Numbered from the stretch's first letter, positions 41,079 through 49,730 are shown. The stretch: 64,000 bases of DNA from UBA1426 sp050953365 (GCA_050953365.1 JBMNMN010000009.1:1-64000), one strand, 5' to 3'. A program made the numbers and translations. The notes: generated by a model not told the origin, from the sequence alone.

Positions 41079-41831
41079 TTAAATGTTTATCGAAACATTA
41101 TATCGATTTTTAAATTCCTCCATCGTCTGGAAGTATTTCTCCTCCTGCTTCTCACGAATCATTTGTTGTCTGATTTGCTCTCTTACTTCGTCTATCGTAC
41201 GCATCCCTGCTTCCTTTTTATACTGCAATTTGATTAAATGATATCCGAATTGGGTTTTTACAGGCTCACTGAGTTCCCCTTCTTTCAAATTAAAAGCGGC
41301 TTCCTCGAATTCCGGAACCATCTTTCCTCTCTCGAACTCCCCTAAATCTCCTTCTACTTGCTTTGAAGGACAGGTAGAATATTTTTTAGCTGCTTCTTCA
41401 AAAGACAGTCCCTGATGGATTTCGTTCCTTATTTCTTTAGCCCTTTCAAGTTCATCTACAAGGATATGGCTGGCTCTGACAGCCTCCGGCTTTTGGAACC
41501 ACTCGCTGTGATCATGATAATACTGAGCAATTTCATCTTCCGAAGCAGATACATCCGATAGAATCCTGTTGACTGCATACTTCTTTAAAACATTCGCTTT
41601 TACCCTTTCCAGCTCCCATTTGAAATCTTCTTCTTGCTCAAAAGAATTCTCCACTGCATACAGGTATAGCATTTCCCCGTTAACCATTTCATTCACTAAT
41701 CTTTTTACTCCATCCGGTGCGTTAAATTGCGCCGCGGTTTGCGGATCCAACTGCAGTAAGAATTCATACATATCCCCCTGCGTGATTTCTTTTCCGTTAA
41801 CTGTTGCAAGTACCTTGTTTTGATTTGTCAT
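41079..41831 (-). CDS. Parvulin-type peptidyl-prolyl isomerase
   Basis: This 250-residue PpiC-domain protein has an N-terminal SurA/PrsA-like helical region (VNGKEITQGDMYEFL), then the parvulin core VRASHILVDELERAKEI...FEEAAKKYSTCPSK...GDLGEFERGKMVPEFEEAAF...TQFGYHLIKL. There is no signal peptide, so it appears cytoplasmic, unlike PrsA. It helps proline isomerisation during protein folding. It is a single gene behind an AAGGAG site. Confidence 0.9.
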   Translation of the reverse strand: MTNQNKVLATVNGKEITQGDMYEFLLQLDPQTAAQFNAPDGVKRLVNEMVNGEMLYLYAVENSFEQEEDFKWELERVKANVLKKYAVNRILSDVSASEDEIAQYYHDHSEWFQKPEAVRASHILVDELERAKEIRNEIHQGLSFEEAAKKYSTCPSKQVEGDLGEFERGKMVPEFEEAAFNLKEGELSEPVKTQFGYHLIKLQYKKEAGMRTIDEVREQIRQQMIREKQEEKYFQTMEEFKNRYNVSINI

Positions 41832-41914
41832 TTGTGTTCTCCTTATAATTTATTTTGATTCTGCTTGAAAATCCGGCAATGGTTAAAGTATGACCACACG
41901 GATGGATAAAACTG

Positions 41915-41936
41915 GAAAACGGAGATTCGAACTCCG
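41915..41936 (-). terminator. Weak terminator-like hairpin after the L,D-transpeptidase gene
   Basis: Minus strand CGGAG-TTCGAAT-CTCCG followed by TTTTCC, directly after the stop at 41938. The stem is only 5 bp, so terminator strength is doubtful. Confidence 0.4.
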
Positions 41937-41937
41937 A

Positions 41938-43209
41938 TCAGTCGATGACAATGACGACGGTCTCTCCCGGGGTAAACCAGTCATACAAGAACTTTGCGTG
42001 GGAAGTGTAATTGCGAACGCACTTGTGAGAAAGAGGAACGGTTCCGATAGTTTTGGAATATTCCTGGGTGGGCGGCGTAATCTGCGTTCCGTCCGCAAGA
42101 TATTTGTAGTTCACGGGAACGCCGTGGATATAAGCGCCTCCGGCAAAGCGAATGGCATAGGGGGCGTAGCCCTGAATCCTTGTGGTTCCGTCTTCATAGT
42201 ATCGGAAATAAGATCTGCTTTCCATGGCAAAATAGAAACCCGTCGGTGTGGGCTGGGAATACCGTCCAATCTTTCCCGTAGTGGCCTGAGTATAGGATAT
42301 GAGAGTCCATGTTCCTTCTATCTTCTCATATACCGCCTCATTCTGGTTGGTCACATCGATAACGATGACTTTTTTTAAATCATGAATCCTATGATCCTTT
42401 GGAATGAATTTCTTTGGCACGTAATACCGCTCTCCAGACGCAACCACTTCTACCCTTGCGTAATCGCCGCTGGGAAAATGGTAACGCACCAGTGTTCCGT
42501 CTCCTAAGTAAAGAAAGTTGCTCATATCGCTTAAACTGGGATAACCGGGAGCACTCTGGCTCCTGCGGTTGCCCTCTCCGTCTACAGCCTGCCCTTTATA
42601 AAGAGGCGCATAACCGTTTCGGTTCTGGTAGTTGCTGATATAGGTAAGATCGCCCCGCTCTGCATATGCCTCGGCCTTTAGCACGGCCTCTTCCATCTTA
42701 TCGAATTGATACAGGCGCTCCGTTACTTCAGAGCCATGGACGAAGCCAAACCTTTTTTCTCCTTCCTCTTCCCAAATTATGTGATGCCACTGCTCCGTGC
42801 TGCCGTCCTCTGCAGCGATATAAACGGATTCCAGGTAATCGAGCCGTTCTCCGTAAGCAGCTCTACGGAGTATAGGATAGGAAGAAGAAGGGCCTGATCG
42901 TATGATTGCGGAATCTCCGCCGACAAAAAAGTATGTATAAGTGGTCAGATACTTATCGTATGTGAGAGAAACAGAAAAAGAAGGTTCCAGAATCCTTTCC
43001 TCCACAGCCAGCACCTCGCCGGGCACAACCTGGGGCGCCTGCCCCGGCTCCTCTCCTGAAACTTCTTGTCCGGAAGCTTCCTTTTCTTCAATAGGAGGAG
43101 GATTCACCGATGCAAGCTGAGCTTCCCGATGCTCCAATAAAAATGCGAAAAGAATAATGATCGCTATTAGCACCAAGATAATTAAGAATAGCCAGCGGTT
43201 TCTTTTCAT
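41938..43209 (-). CDS. Membrane-anchored L,D-transpeptidase (YkuD domain)
   Basis: This 423-residue protein has one N-terminal membrane anchor (LFLIILVLIAIIILFAFLL), a Pro/Glu-rich linker, an SH3-like middle part (YFFVGGDSAIIRSGPSSSYPILRRAAYGE) and a C-terminal YkuD domain (VIVIDVTNQNEAVYEK...GGAYIHGVPV...VPLSHKCVRNY). It should cross-link peptidoglycan by 3-3 bonds outside the membrane. The catalytic motif reads SHKCVR instead of the usual SHGCVR, but the histidine, cysteine and arginine are kept. It starts six bases after the queT stop, so it is probably the distal gene of the ecf operon. Confidence 0.9.
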   Translation of the reverse strand: MKRNRWLFLIILVLIAIIILFAFLLEHREAQLASVNPPPIEEKEASGQEVSGEEPGQAPQVVPGEVLAVEERILEPSFSVSLTYDKYLTTYTYFFVGGDSAIIRSGPSSSYPILRRAAYGERLDYLESVYIAAEDGSTEQWHHIIWEEEGEKRFGFVHGSEVTERLYQFDKMEEAVLKAEAYAERGDLTYISNYQNRNGYAPLYKGQAVDGEGNRRSQSAPGYPSLSDMSNFLYLGDGTLVRYHFPSGDYARVEVVASGERYYVPKKFIPKDHRIHDLKKVIVIDVTNQNEAVYEKIEGTWTLISYTQATTGKIGRYSQPTPTGFYFAMESRSYFRYYEDGTTRIQGYAPYAIRFAGGAYIHGVPVNYKYLADGTQITPPTQEYSKTIGTVPLSHKCVRNYTSHAKFLYDWFTPGETVVIVID

Positions 43210-43215
43210 TGTTTG

Positions 43216-43683
43216 CTACCCAAAAATCGACCTTCGCTTACTCATATATTTCAAAAGCGGAAGCCCGATGGCATAACAAGCTATAGCTTCTCCCAACGCA
43301 ACCCAGAGAATGCATGCCCACAGAGGAACGGGCACCGCATAAACATAATAGAGCATGGGCCCGATGATAAATCCGTTTGCCAAAACCGGAGGCAAGGGAA
43401 CCAATAAGGCTCTTTTCCGCAGTTTATACGAAGCGATTGCGGCGAGCAGAGTTGCCCCGCTCCCTAATATCATATCGATCATACCGTTAGGTCCCAGCAT
43501 GTTAGACACAAAACAGCCCACAAACAACCCGGGAATGGCCGCAGGAGTGAGCGCCGGAAGGACCGTCAGGGCTTCCGAAACACGAACCTGCATAACCCCG
43601 TAGGAAAGCGGCATCAAAAGCAGGGTAAGGGCAGTATATACAGCGGCAATTACAGCGCCGTGAACTAAATATCTTGACTTCAC
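43216..43683 (-). CDS. queT: QueT-family ECF substrate-binding membrane protein
   Basis: The supported start is GTG at 43683 behind AAGGAG (the longer frame to 43734 has none), giving about 155 residues. About five helices; the QueT signature is MQVRVSEALTVLPALTPAAIPGLFVGCFVSNML. QueT proteins are predicted S components for queuosine precursors (queuine or preQ0/preQ1). It follows ecfT by 16 bases and presumably uses the EcfA1-A2-T engine encoded next to it. Confidence 0.88.
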   Translation of the reverse strand: MKSRYLVHGAVIAAVYTALTLLLMPLSYGVMQVRVSEALTVLPALTPAAIPGLFVGCFVSNMLGPNGMIDMILGSGATLLAAIASYKLRKRALLVPLPPVLANGFIIGPMLYYVYAVPVPLWACILWVALGEAIACYAIGLPLLKYMSKRRSIFG

Positions 43684-43699
43684 AGTATACTCCTTGCTG

Positions 43700-44500
43700 C
43701 TATATAATGCGGGACTGAAGAACGATAAACGCAATAAAGCCCACCATGCATAAAGCCGCCGCGGCGTCGCTCCAGTGAAAACGCATGGGATTCATGCGGC
43801 TACGCTCATCCCCGCCTCGATAGCATCTTGCCTCCATGGCCAGGGCAAGATCCTGGGCAATGCGGAATGCGCTGATAAACAGCGGAACAAGTAAAGGAAT
43901 CAGGCTTTTGGCACGCCGAAGAAGGTTTCCAGTCTCAAAATCGGCTCCCCTGGCCATCTGCGCCTTCATTATTTTATCCGTTTCTTCCAAAAGAGTAGGT
44001 ATGAACCGCAGCGCGATGGTCATCATCATGGCCAGCTCATGAGCCGGCACGCCTATCCTCCGTAAAGGAGACAGCAGCCGTTCGATTCCATCGGTGAGGT
44101 TAATCGGCTTCGTAGTCAGGGTAAGCAAAGACGAACCGATGATCAGGAGGATCAGCCGAAGTCCCATGAAGAAAGCGTTATATAAACCTTCCTTCGTAAC
44201 GGTCAGAAACCAGATCTTTACCAGAATCTCTCCCTTAGTCATAAACATGTTCACGGTAAATGTAAACAGGATTATGAAAAAAATAGGTTTTAAGCCTTTA
44301 AAAATAAACCGGACAGGCACTCTCGAAAAAAAGATCACAAGGCTCAGGCAAAAGACCACGAAGGCAAAGCCGATAAAGTCTCTGACCAAAAAAAGCGAAA
44401 TAATATACGCAAAGGTACATAGAATCTTTGTTCTTGGATCAAGTCTGTGAATTCCGGAGTCCCCCGGATAGTATTGTCCTAAGGTAATATCTCTGATCAT
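43700..44500 (-). CDS. ecfT: Energy-coupling factor transporter transmembrane protein
   Basis: About 266 residues from the ATG at 44500 (MIRDITLGQYYPGDSGIHRLDPRTKI). It has several helices and the two coupling helices with Ala-Arg-Gly signatures: AQMARGADFETG and AMEARCYRGGDERSR. EcfT couples ATP hydrolysis by EcfA1/A2 to vitamin or base uptake by S components. The start lies within three bases of the ecfA2 stop. Confidence 0.93.
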   Translation of the reverse strand: MIRDITLGQYYPGDSGIHRLDPRTKILCTFAYIISLFLVRDFIGFAFVVFCLSLVIFFSRVPVRFIFKGLKPIFFIILFTFTVNMFMTKGEILVKIWFLTVTKEGLYNAFFMGLRLILLIIGSSLLTLTTKPINLTDGIERLLSPLRRIGVPAHELAMMMTIALRFIPTLLEETDKIMKAQMARGADFETGNLLRRAKSLIPLLVPLFISAFRIAQDLALAMEARCYRGGDERSRMNPMRFHWSDAAAALCMVGFIAFIVLQSRII

Positions 44501-44502
44501 TT

Positions 44503-45357
44503 TTACTTCTTTCCAATCCAAGCGGCAATTTCCCGTTCCGCCTCCTCGATGGTGAGGGGCATTCCCGGCAATTCGATTCCTCTCTGCTTTAGGATTTCCG
44601 TAAACTGTAAAGCGGGAGGGAGATGCAACCCTATGCTTGCCAGTTTTTCTGCCTGGGAAAAGACCTGCCGCGGTGTTCCTTCCATTATCATTCGTCCCTT
44701 GTGCATAACCAGCACCTTTTCCGATAAAGCGGCTATATCCCCCATATTGTGGGAGACCAGTATAATCGTGTTTTTCTCTTCCCGATGAACGGCACGGATA
44801 AGCCGAAGGATATCCTTGTGCGCTTTCGGATCCAGCCCCGCGGTAGGCTCATCCAGAATGAGCACTTTCGGTTTCATTGCAATCACACCGGCTATGGCTA
44901 CCCGCCTTTTCTGCCCTCCGGAAAGATCGAAGGGGGAACGCTTTCCAAGTTTTTCATAGGAAAGTCCTACCAACTCCAGCGCCTCCTTTACCCTTTCCGT
45001 CACCACATCTTCCGGCAGCCCCAGGTTTTGAGGACCAAAGGCTACGTCTTTTTCAACCGTTTCTTCAAAGAGCTGGTATTCCGGGTACTGAAACACAAGG
45101 CCGATGGTTTTGCGAATGTCCCTCAGGCTCACGGAAGGATCCGTTATATCCAGCCCGTCCACGATAATAGAGCCGGACTTGGGCTTCAAAAGACCGTTTA
45201 AATGCTGAATCAGGGTAGATTTCCCTGATCCCGTGTGGCCGATGATGCCGACAAAGCTTCCGTCGGCAATTTCAAAACTGATATCTTCCAGCGCTACCGT
45301 TTGATAGGGCATACCCTCGCTGTATATGTGCGTCAGATTTTTGACTTGTATTGGCAT
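44503..45357 (-). CDS. ecfA2: Energy-coupling factor ATPase 2
   Basis: This 284-residue ABC ATPase has Walker A GIIGHTGSGKSTLIQHL, Q-loop VFQYPEYQLFEETVEKD typical of EcfA, signature LSGGQKRRVAIAGVIAM, Walker B VLILDEPTAGLDP and the switch histidine VSHN. It pairs with EcfA1. It overlaps the ecfA1 stop by 25 bases. Confidence 0.95.
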   Translation of the reverse strand: MPIQVKNLTHIYSEGMPYQTVALEDISFEIADGSFVGIIGHTGSGKSTLIQHLNGLLKPKSGSIIVDGLDITDPSVSLRDIRKTIGLVFQYPEYQLFEETVEKDVAFGPQNLGLPEDVVTERVKEALELVGLSYEKLGKRSPFDLSGGQKRRVAIAGVIAMKPKVLILDEPTAGLDPKAHKDILRLIRAVHREEKNTIILVSHNMGDIAALSEKVLVMHKGRMIMEGTPRQVFSQAEKLASIGLHLPPALQFTEILKQRGIELPGMPLTIEEAEREIAAWIGKK

Positions 45358-46181
45358 AGGAAATCCACCACTTCTTCGTCTGTAATTATTTCCGGAGGTA
45401 CGGGAATGCCTCTGCGCCGCAATCGATCTGCCAGATCAACGGCAAAAGGAACATCCAAATTCATACTCCGGATTTCCTCCACTTTGGAAAAAACCTGACG
45501 GGGGTTTCCGTCAAGCATCACTTTTCCCCTGTCCATGATGATCACACGCTCCGCCATGGCGGCTTCCTCCATAAAATGGGTGATGAGCACAATCGTGATC
45601 CCTTCTTTATGGAGCTTTTGAATGATCTCCATAACCTCCTGCCTGCCGTGGGGATCCAGCATGGCCGTAGGCTCATCAAAGATGATGCAATCCGGTCGCA
45701 TGGCTACCACACCGGCAATTGCAATTCTCTGCTTCTGTCCCCCGGAGAGAAGATGAGGGGCTTTCTTTCTCTCCTCAAACATATTTACCGCATATAGGGA
45801 TTCATCCACCCGCCTCCGGATTTCTCCCGGTTCCACTCCGAGATTCTCGGGTCCGAAAGCAACATCGTCTTCCACGATGGATGACACCAACTGATTGTCC
45901 GGGTTTTGAAAAACCATACCCGCCGACTGCCGAATCTCCCAAATTTTATCGGGATCTGTCGTATTCCATCCCTTGACGTAAACGGCTCCCGACGTAGGTA
46001 ACAGCAGACCGTTTATATTTTTGGCCAAGGTAGATTTGCCCGAGCCGTTCCTTCCGATAATAGCGTTAAAGCTTCCCGGGGCAAATCGAAGAGTTACATG
46101 ATCTACCGCCGATTCCTCTTCCGTGAGATCTTCCTTTTTGTATTGAAATACCAAATCTTCTATGCGAATGACCGGGTCCAT
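45333..46181 (-). CDS. ecfA1: Energy-coupling factor ATPase 1
   Basis: This 282-residue ABC ATPase has Walker A AIIGRNGSGKSTLAKNI, Q-loop VFQNPDNQLVSSIVEDD, signature LSGGQKQRIAIAGVVAM, Walker B CIIFDEPTAMLDP and ITHFMEEA. It is the first ATPase of the ecf module. The start codon follows the lipoprotein stop directly. In many Firmicutes ecfA1-A2-T follows rplQ; here about 5 kb of other genes and an IS lie between. Confidence 0.95.
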   Translation of the reverse strand: MDPVIRIEDLVFQYKKEDLTEEESAVDHVTLRFAPGSFNAIIGRNGSGKSTLAKNINGLLLPTSGAVYVKGWNTTDPDKIWEIRQSAGMVFQNPDNQLVSSIVEDDVAFGPENLGVEPGEIRRRVDESLYAVNMFEERKKAPHLLSGGQKQRIAIAGVVAMRPDCIIFDEPTAMLDPHGRQEVMEIIQKLHKEGITIVLITHFMEEAAMAERVIIMDRGKVMLDGNPRQVFSKVEEIRSMNLDVPFAVDLADRLRRRGIPVPPEIITDEEVVDFLCQYKSKI

Positions 46182-47084
46182 TTACTCCTTCACCCTCTTT
46201 TCCGCTTCCGATACCAGCCAATCGCACGTGTCGAAGAACACTTTGCTCATTGTGCTGTCGTTAAAGTCCAATGTGTAATCGATGCTGTTCAGATACGTGA
46301 AATATTCCTTTAAAACCCACGTTAATACAGCATCCGGTTCCGACAAAATAAAGTTCCGGTACGCAGTTTTCGCGGAGACGGAAAATTCTTTTGTTCCATA
46401 GTCAAAGATCGGAGTATTGGTAGTTCCCATCAGCAGCGTGTTAAGATGGGATGTGTAAATCCACATGGCATCTATCGTTATATACTCTTCATCCGGGTAA
46501 TCCGTTAAAAGCTTCTCGGCAGTATAGGTCCTGTCAAGCAACTCCTCCCAGCTTACGACCAGTGTGGCATTTTGAGAAGTGGGACTTTCAATCAATTCCG
46601 CTTCAAATTGATAGAGAGCTTGCAAAGGCTCTGAGATATATTCTCCGTACTTTTCAAGAAGCTTGATATTATCTACTTTTAAGACGGGGCTGCCCTCACG
46701 CATCAATACCATGAGGCAACCTGCTTTAATATGTTCATAGTAAGTATTAAATTCGCTGTTTTTTATTTTTTCCGGATCTATACGCTCCGATTTTGCATCA
46801 AAGTAAACGCTGAGTTCCTGAATGGTCGTCTTATCTTCATTTTGTATGATGTAATTCAGCAAATACTCTCGATATGCGCTGACCATCTGCGTAGCCATCT
46901 CTTCATTCACATCCGCAATATTTTCATCCAGAAAATCAGCGATGGCATGAATGTTCTCCGCAGTGGCTTTAGTGGAGATGAGATCGGCAAAATCGGATCG
47001 GATTTTTTCCGTGTCCGTGCCACAGCCGGGCAGGGAAATGATTAACATCAATGCAATAAATACAATTGCTGCGGTCCTAAGCAT
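46182..47084 (-). CDS. Lipoprotein of unknown function heading the ecf operon
   Basis: This 300-residue protein has a lipoprotein signal: MLRTAAIVFIALMLIISLPG then CGTDTEK (lipobox SLPGC). The mature part is helical and acidic without recognised motifs (SDFADLISTKATAENIHAIA, YREYLLNYIIQNEDK). Its stop abuts the ecfA1 start, so the two are translationally linked. An extracytoplasmic partner for an ECF transporter would be unusual because S components bind ligand without one; co-transcription alone may be the link. Confidence 0.75.
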   Translation of the reverse strand: MLRTAAIVFIALMLIISLPGCGTDTEKIRSDFADLISTKATAENIHAIADFLDENIADVNEEMATQMVSAYREYLLNYIIQNEDKTTIQELSVYFDAKSERIDPEKIKNSEFNTYYEHIKAGCLMVLMREGSPVLKVDNIKLLEKYGEYISEPLQALYQFEAELIESPTSQNATLVVSWEELLDRTYTAEKLLTDYPDEEYITIDAMWIYTSHLNTLLMGTTNTPIFDYGTKEFSVSAKTAYRNFILSEPDAVLTWVLKEYFTYLNSIDYTLDFNDSTMSKVFFDTCDWLVSEAEKRVKE

Positions 47085-47145
47085 CCGACAGCCCTCCTGT
47101 ATTCGTGGTCTTGGGGCAGAGCATTATATAATTTAACAGTATTTA

Positions 47146-47174
47146 ATTATACTCTATTGAGAGTTGAAATTCAA
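47146..47174 (-). promoter_or_regulatory. Promoter of the lipoprotein-ecf-queT operon
   Basis: Minus-strand TTGAAT (47169-47174) and perfect TATAAT (47146-47151) with a 17-base spacer, about 62 bases before the lipoprotein start. The leader is too short and lacks the motif for a preQ1 riboswitch. Confidence 0.8.
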
Positions 47175-47226
47175 GGAAAAGCGGTTGAGTTGCCGGCTTA
47201 GATAAAAAGTACATATAAAACAGTAA

Positions 47227-47475
47227 CTATAGAGCAAACCAAAGATAATCCTCACTGTCGGAAGAAAAATCCACATCCTCGTCATCGGGCGCAAAGCGAA
47301 GCACATTGTTTTCAGCTTCCACTCGGATCCCGTCGGGCACATGGCCCGTAATAACATAGAAGAGCAGGAGATTCCTGGTCTCCTCATCGATCAAAGCCTT
47401 ATGGACCAAAAATCGGATATTCACTTCCTCAAAATACAAATCGTATACACAGCCCAGATATCGATGCAGTTTCAT
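47227..47475 (-). CDS. Small acidic hypothetical protein
   Basis: This 82-residue protein reads MKLHRYLGCVYDLYFEEVNI and has an acidic tail (DDEDVDFSSDSEDYLWFAL). A GAGGAG site lies about 12 bases before the ATG; an earlier ATG reaches a stop after two codons. I do not recognise the family. It is a single gene between the ecf operon promoter and the grdX-like gene. Function unknown. Confidence 0.65.
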   Translation of the reverse strand: MKLHRYLGCVYDLYFEEVNIRFLVHKALIDEETRNLLLFYVITGHVPDGIRVEAENNVLRFAPDDEDVDFSSDSEDYLWFAL

Positions 47476-47579
47476 TTCATTTCATTGCTCCTCACTGTAT
47501 TATATGCTCACAGTACTAATATTCCACTGTACAAAGAACATATTACAGCCAAAAATTTTATAATTTTTTTCATTGTTTT

Positions 47580-47626
47580 ATAAAAATATAAGGAGGAGCC
47601 TCCGCAATGCAGAGGCTCCTCCTTGT
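47580..47626 (-). terminator. Terminator of the grdX-like gene
   Basis: Perfect 13-bp stem AAGGAGGAGCCTC / GAGGCTCCTCCTT (47590-47602 and 47612-47624), followed on the minus strand by ATATTTTTAT. Confidence 0.85.
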
Positions 47627-47700
47627 AATGTGATATCCTTAACTTCGTGTGGATGGTGTGAATGTCCATACCCTATTGCCGTGGCATCGTCGCTTTTATA

Positions 47701-48054
47701 TTATGCCAAGATCTTTTTTACCATGTCCAAGTCCTTTTTCTGGAAGATTCCCGCAAGAATGGGCTCCTTATTGGCATCTCCATTCAGTTTCTTAGTTTCT
47801 TCGATGCATGCATCAAGTACAGAAACACTCTTGTCTTCCGGCGCGTTCTGATGAGCTTCTTTGAAAAATACCAGAGATCTGTAATAACCTTTAAACCTGG
47901 TGGGGTCGAGCAGCAAGCGTCCTCCTTCGGAAGCAACACGCTTTCCTTCTTCTAAGACATCCAACCCGGAAGCCTTATCCAGATAAATCACTTCCGCCTT
48001 ACCCGCATACTGAGCCTTAACCCGCTTATTGTTCGTGACAACGATCCTTTTCAT
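47701..48054 (-). CDS. grdX: GrdX-family protein
   Basis: The start is one of two adjacent ATGs (48057 or 48054) after GGAGG; 48054 has the better spacing (MKRIVVTNNKRVKAQYAGKA), giving 117 residues. The N-terminal ITNN-like strand, GRLLLDPTRFKGYYRSLVFF and the C-terminal PILAGIFQKKDLDMVKKILA match GrdX, a small protein of unknown function found in glycine, sarcosine and betaine reductase operons. No grd reductase genes are in this window, so this is an orphan copy. It points to Stickland-type metabolism in the host. Confidence 0.75.
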   Translation of the reverse strand: MKRIVVTNNKRVKAQYAGKAEVIYLDKASGLDVLEEGKRVASEGGRLLLDPTRFKGYYRSLVFFKEAHQNAPEDKSVSVLDACIEETKKLNGDANKEPILAGIFQKKDLDMVKKILA

Positions 48055-48232
48055 CATTCTTCCTCCTTCCAAAATTACTCTTCATACCTTTTAAATATTT
48101 GAGAGAAAAGCGCTATCTTTCTGTTCGATTTTATCCTACGCCATCCACCGGGATGAACGACAATCCATAAAATTCAAAAAAGGTTAAGTTGGGTTCATGG
48201 TTTCCCTTGAACCGGAGAAACATCTCCCGGGA

Positions 48233-48261
48233 TTGACTAAAAATCGCTGTGTGTTTATACT
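48233..48261 (+). promoter_or_regulatory. Promoter of the MerR fusion gene
   Basis: TTGACT (48233-48238) and TATACT (48256-48261) with a 17-base spacer, about 40 bases before the GTG start. The spacer is standard and not the 19-20 bases typical of MerR-activated promoters. Confidence 0.75.
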
Positions 48262-48301
48262 TAAAGCAAGGTCCATATCTTTCCTTTGGAGGAATGATGC
48301 A

Positions 48302-49534
48302 GTGAAAATTGGCACTTTTGCGAAGAAATTTAATCTGAATACCAGTACTGTAAGATTCTATATCGAGAACGGACTTTTGACTCCAAATCGAAAAGGCGGC
48401 CAATATTCCTTCGATAAGGAATGCATTGCTGATATGGAAAAGATTCTGAAATATAAAAAGTATTACTTCTCTCTGGAGGAAATTCAGCTGCTGTTCTTTT
48501 TAGAAAAGGCATCGCGTTTTCAAGATAGAATCGTACTGGAAGTCTGCGCCGATATGATGCGAAACAAAAGAGACAATCTTATTCGGGAAAGGGATCATCT
48601 CGGTTATTGCATTCAGGAAATTGACAAGGAAATTGAACAGCTTCAAGCCTTTGCCCCGAGCGACAACACGCCCATCGGCGTTCCTTTTCTATTCATCCCT
48701 TATTTATACTGTCCACGTTGCCAAGTTCCTCTGCGATTGGACTCCGCCAGCCTATCCCAAGGAAACATTCAAAAGGGTATTCTTTCCTGCGAATGTTCCT
48801 ATTCCGCCACCATCACGGATGGTATCATCCTCTGCGAGAATTTCACCGAAGACACGCCCTTTCGTGCTTTTGAAAACGTGGAATCCGTCATGGCCATGAA
48901 GGAACAGTTCAGCCCCACCTACAGAAAACTGATTACCAAAGCTTACGTTTGGATGTATCATCAAATAACCAGTTCAGTAAACGAAGGCAATTGCTTCATG
49001 ACCGGTCCTTTTACCTTCAATTTCCTGCTTGAATATATGGGCAAGCTAGGGAAAGACAATACCTTTATCATCATAGATCCTTCCTTAAATCGAATCCGCA
49101 AGTTGAAAAAATACTTGTCCTCCAGAAACTACACCTTTATATTTGTCGTGGGTAAGCCTGAGGATATTCCGATAAAGCACAAAACGGTGGATTTTTATAT
49201 TGACGATTATTCAACGGTAAACTCTCTCTTTACATACAACCACTTCGCCACTGACCAAATAGCGCCTCTATTGAAAAAAGGAGCGGAGGTCGTCGGCATT
49301 TTTACATCTTACAAGAATGCGCCGAAAAGCATTTTTAACTTCACGAAGGACCATCCTGATTTTTCACCGGAGAAAATGACCTTTGCCGGCCTAAAACACC
49401 ATTGGGCACTTGAAAACGTTAAAATAACGGAAGTAAAAAATGTCGGCAAAACCACCCCCGGCGAAATTCACTTCCCGCAGAATGCTCCGGGAGAAGTAAT
49501 AGAAGTGTACGGCTACCATGGGGAAAAAGTGTAG
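48302..49534 (+). CDS. MerR-type regulator fused to a zinc-ribbon and methyltransferase-like domain
   Basis: The GTG at 48302 has GGAGGA nine bases upstream; the longer open frame to 48197 runs through the promoter, so about 410 residues are expected. Residues 1-70 are a MerR winged helix (KIGTFAKKFNLNTSTVRFYIENGLL), then a coiled coil (about 85-120). A cysteine cluster follows: CPRC near 136, CEC near 163 and LC near 177, like a Trm112/zinc-ribbon. Residues 210-400 resemble a class I methyltransferase (DNTFIIIDPSLNRIRKLKK, FIFVVGKPEDIPIKHKTVDFYID), but the GxGxG SAM loop is missing. It may be a regulator sensing a ligand through a dead enzyme domain. Not a standard MerR protein. Confidence 0.8.
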   Translation: MKIGTFAKKFNLNTSTVRFYIENGLLTPNRKGGQYSFDKECIADMEKILKYKKYYFSLEEIQLLFFLEKASRFQDRIVLEVCADMMRNKRDNLIRERDHLGYCIQEIDKEIEQLQAFAPSDNTPIGVPFLFIPYLYCPRCQVPLRLDSASLSQGNIQKGILSCECSYSATITDGIILCENFTEDTPFRAFENVESVMAMKEQFSPTYRKLITKAYVWMYHQITSSVNEGNCFMTGPFTFNFLLEYMGKLGKDNTFIIIDPSLNRIRKLKKYLSSRNYTFIFVVGKPEDIPIKHKTVDFYIDDYSTVNSLFTYNHFATDQIAPLLKKGAEVVGIFTSYKNAPKSIFNFTKDHPDFSPEKMTFAGLKHHWALENVKITEVKNVGKTTPGEIHFPQNAPGEVIEVYGYHGEKV

Positions 49535-49576
49535 CCGGGTCCTCCACCGCATCCCATATCTTCCTAAGTTTTTTCA

Positions 49577-49605
49577 TTGACAAGGACGCGGAAAGACGGT
49601 ATCAT
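49577..49605 (+). promoter_or_regulatory. tRNA-Pro promoter
   Basis: Consensus TTGACA (49577-49582) and TATCAT (49600-49605), spacer 17, about 17 bases before the tRNA. Confidence 0.85.
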
Positions 49606-49621
49606 ATTAAAGTGGTTGCGC

Positions 49622-49698
<77 letters not shown>

Positions 49699-49700
49699 TA

Positions 49701-49730
49701 TAACCTGGATACCTTTTGGTATCCAGGTTT
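49701..49730. repeat. Left target duplication of IS copy 3 (tRNA-Pro terminator hairpin)
   Basis: TAACCTGGATACCTTTTGGT then ATCCAGGTTT: a perfect 12-bp stem AACCTGGATACC / GGTATCCAGGTT with loop TTTT. Only three T residues remain before the element begins at 49731. The same 30 bases recur at 51335-51364. Confidence 0.93.

Noticed and set aside
41918..41938. A perfect tRNA T-arm look-alike (CGGAG-TTCGAAT-CTCCG) after the L,D-transpeptidase stop
   Set aside because: No acceptor, D-arm or anticodon arm can be found around it; it is more simply a short stem-loop after the gene.
47085..47150. preQ1 riboswitch before the queT-containing operon
   Set aside because: The leader is about 60 bases and lacks the preQ1 pseudoknot sequence pattern.
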